Assembly: GCA_049671745.1 (NCBI GenBank)
Contig: JBATVL010000018.1
Location: forward strand, 28,280-92,279
DNA length: 64,000 nt
Reading direction: 5' to 3'
Source of the DNA: SNAP01 sp049671745
GTDB taxonomy: Bacteria > Bacteroidota > Bacteroidia > Bacteroidales > Marinifilaceae
Numbering within the stretch: position 1 is the stretch's first letter; each line of letters begins with the position of its first letter. The notes below the pieces were generated by a model. That model made no database searches, was not told the origin of the DNA, and saw only the letters and a list, made by a program, of their open reading frames with translations. Shown piece by piece: positions 63,908 to 64,000 of the stretch. The translations under genes and the position numbers were made by a program.

Positions 63908-64000
<93 letters not shown>

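Overview
The window is AT-rich DNA from a member of the phylum Bacteroidota, most likely an anaerobic Bacteroidales. The evidence is Bacteroidetes-type promoters (a TTTG element, 19-21 bases, then TAnnTTTG), proteins typical of the phylum (DUF3857 transglutaminase-like proteins, HYC_CC_PP protein, ArsE/F/G-type arsenic genes, TamB-like protein, ECF sigma factor with a membrane-anchored beta-barrel partner) and anaerobe-type oxygen defence (superoxide reductase, PerR, an activatable 2-hydroxyacyl-CoA dehydratase-like pair). No transposase or integrase was seen. The right edge enters an rRNA operon: the 3' part of a 5S rRNA lies on the minus strand. The species cannot be named from this.

Layout. 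1-12.2 kb (minus): a truncated lipoprotein gene, umuDC, a pair of DUF3857-like exported proteins, three exported proteins of unknown role and a thioredoxin-fold lipoprotein. 12.3-20.2 kb (minus): a defence-like block with a UvrD-like helicase and small partner, a decayed AAA ATPase, then a tightly coupled DUF3696 ATPase / TOPRIM-like protein / DUF262 protein trio, next to a gene remnant. 20.2-21.1 kb: a long gap with two copies of an element built from 11-base tandem units. 21.1-25.5 kb: an ars operon (arsR, arsE, arsF, arsG, arsP, arsC, acr3) with two near-identical palindromic operators. 25.5-30 kb: two tandem M1-type metallopeptidase paralogues and a cyclophilin.

30.0-33.3 kb holds the most unusual locus: a STAS/HATPase gene broken by an in-frame stop, a DUF4325 (STAS-like) gene overlapping a PIN-domain gene, then a fragment of a second DUF4325 gene whose stop overlaps the start of a SIR2-family NADase-like gene. 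This looks like one regulatory module (partner-switch-like ATPase plus STAS) with two alternative toxic effectors. 34.8-42.5 kb is a copper/silver efflux operon (HYC_CC_PP protein, CusA, CusC, CusB with extra metal-binding and DUF3347 domains, HMA protein). 42.5-49.7 kb: nucleoside-recognition-type membrane protein, YebC, a lipoprotein, the ECF sigma/beta-barrel pair and a five-PAS histidine kinase.

49.7-57.2 kb is an oxygen-stress and redox region. perR runs without a gap into genes for a 2-hydroxyacyl-CoA dehydratase-like subunit, its ATP-dependent activator and an ATP-grasp-like protein. Divergently, peroxiredoxin and superoxide reductase are expressed from a promoter overlapped by a perfect PerR box. 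After a second 11-base-repeat region come a Crp/Fnr regulator, a ferredoxin and a lipoamide-dehydrogenase-like flavoprotein. 57.2-64 kb: TamB-like protein, tsaD, a D-2-hydroxyacid dehydrogenase and the 5S rRNA end.

The main oddities are the UmuD homologue lacking its catalytic lysine, the degenerate transglutaminase, decayed defence genes, and the 11-base periodic repeats at two separate intergenic sites.
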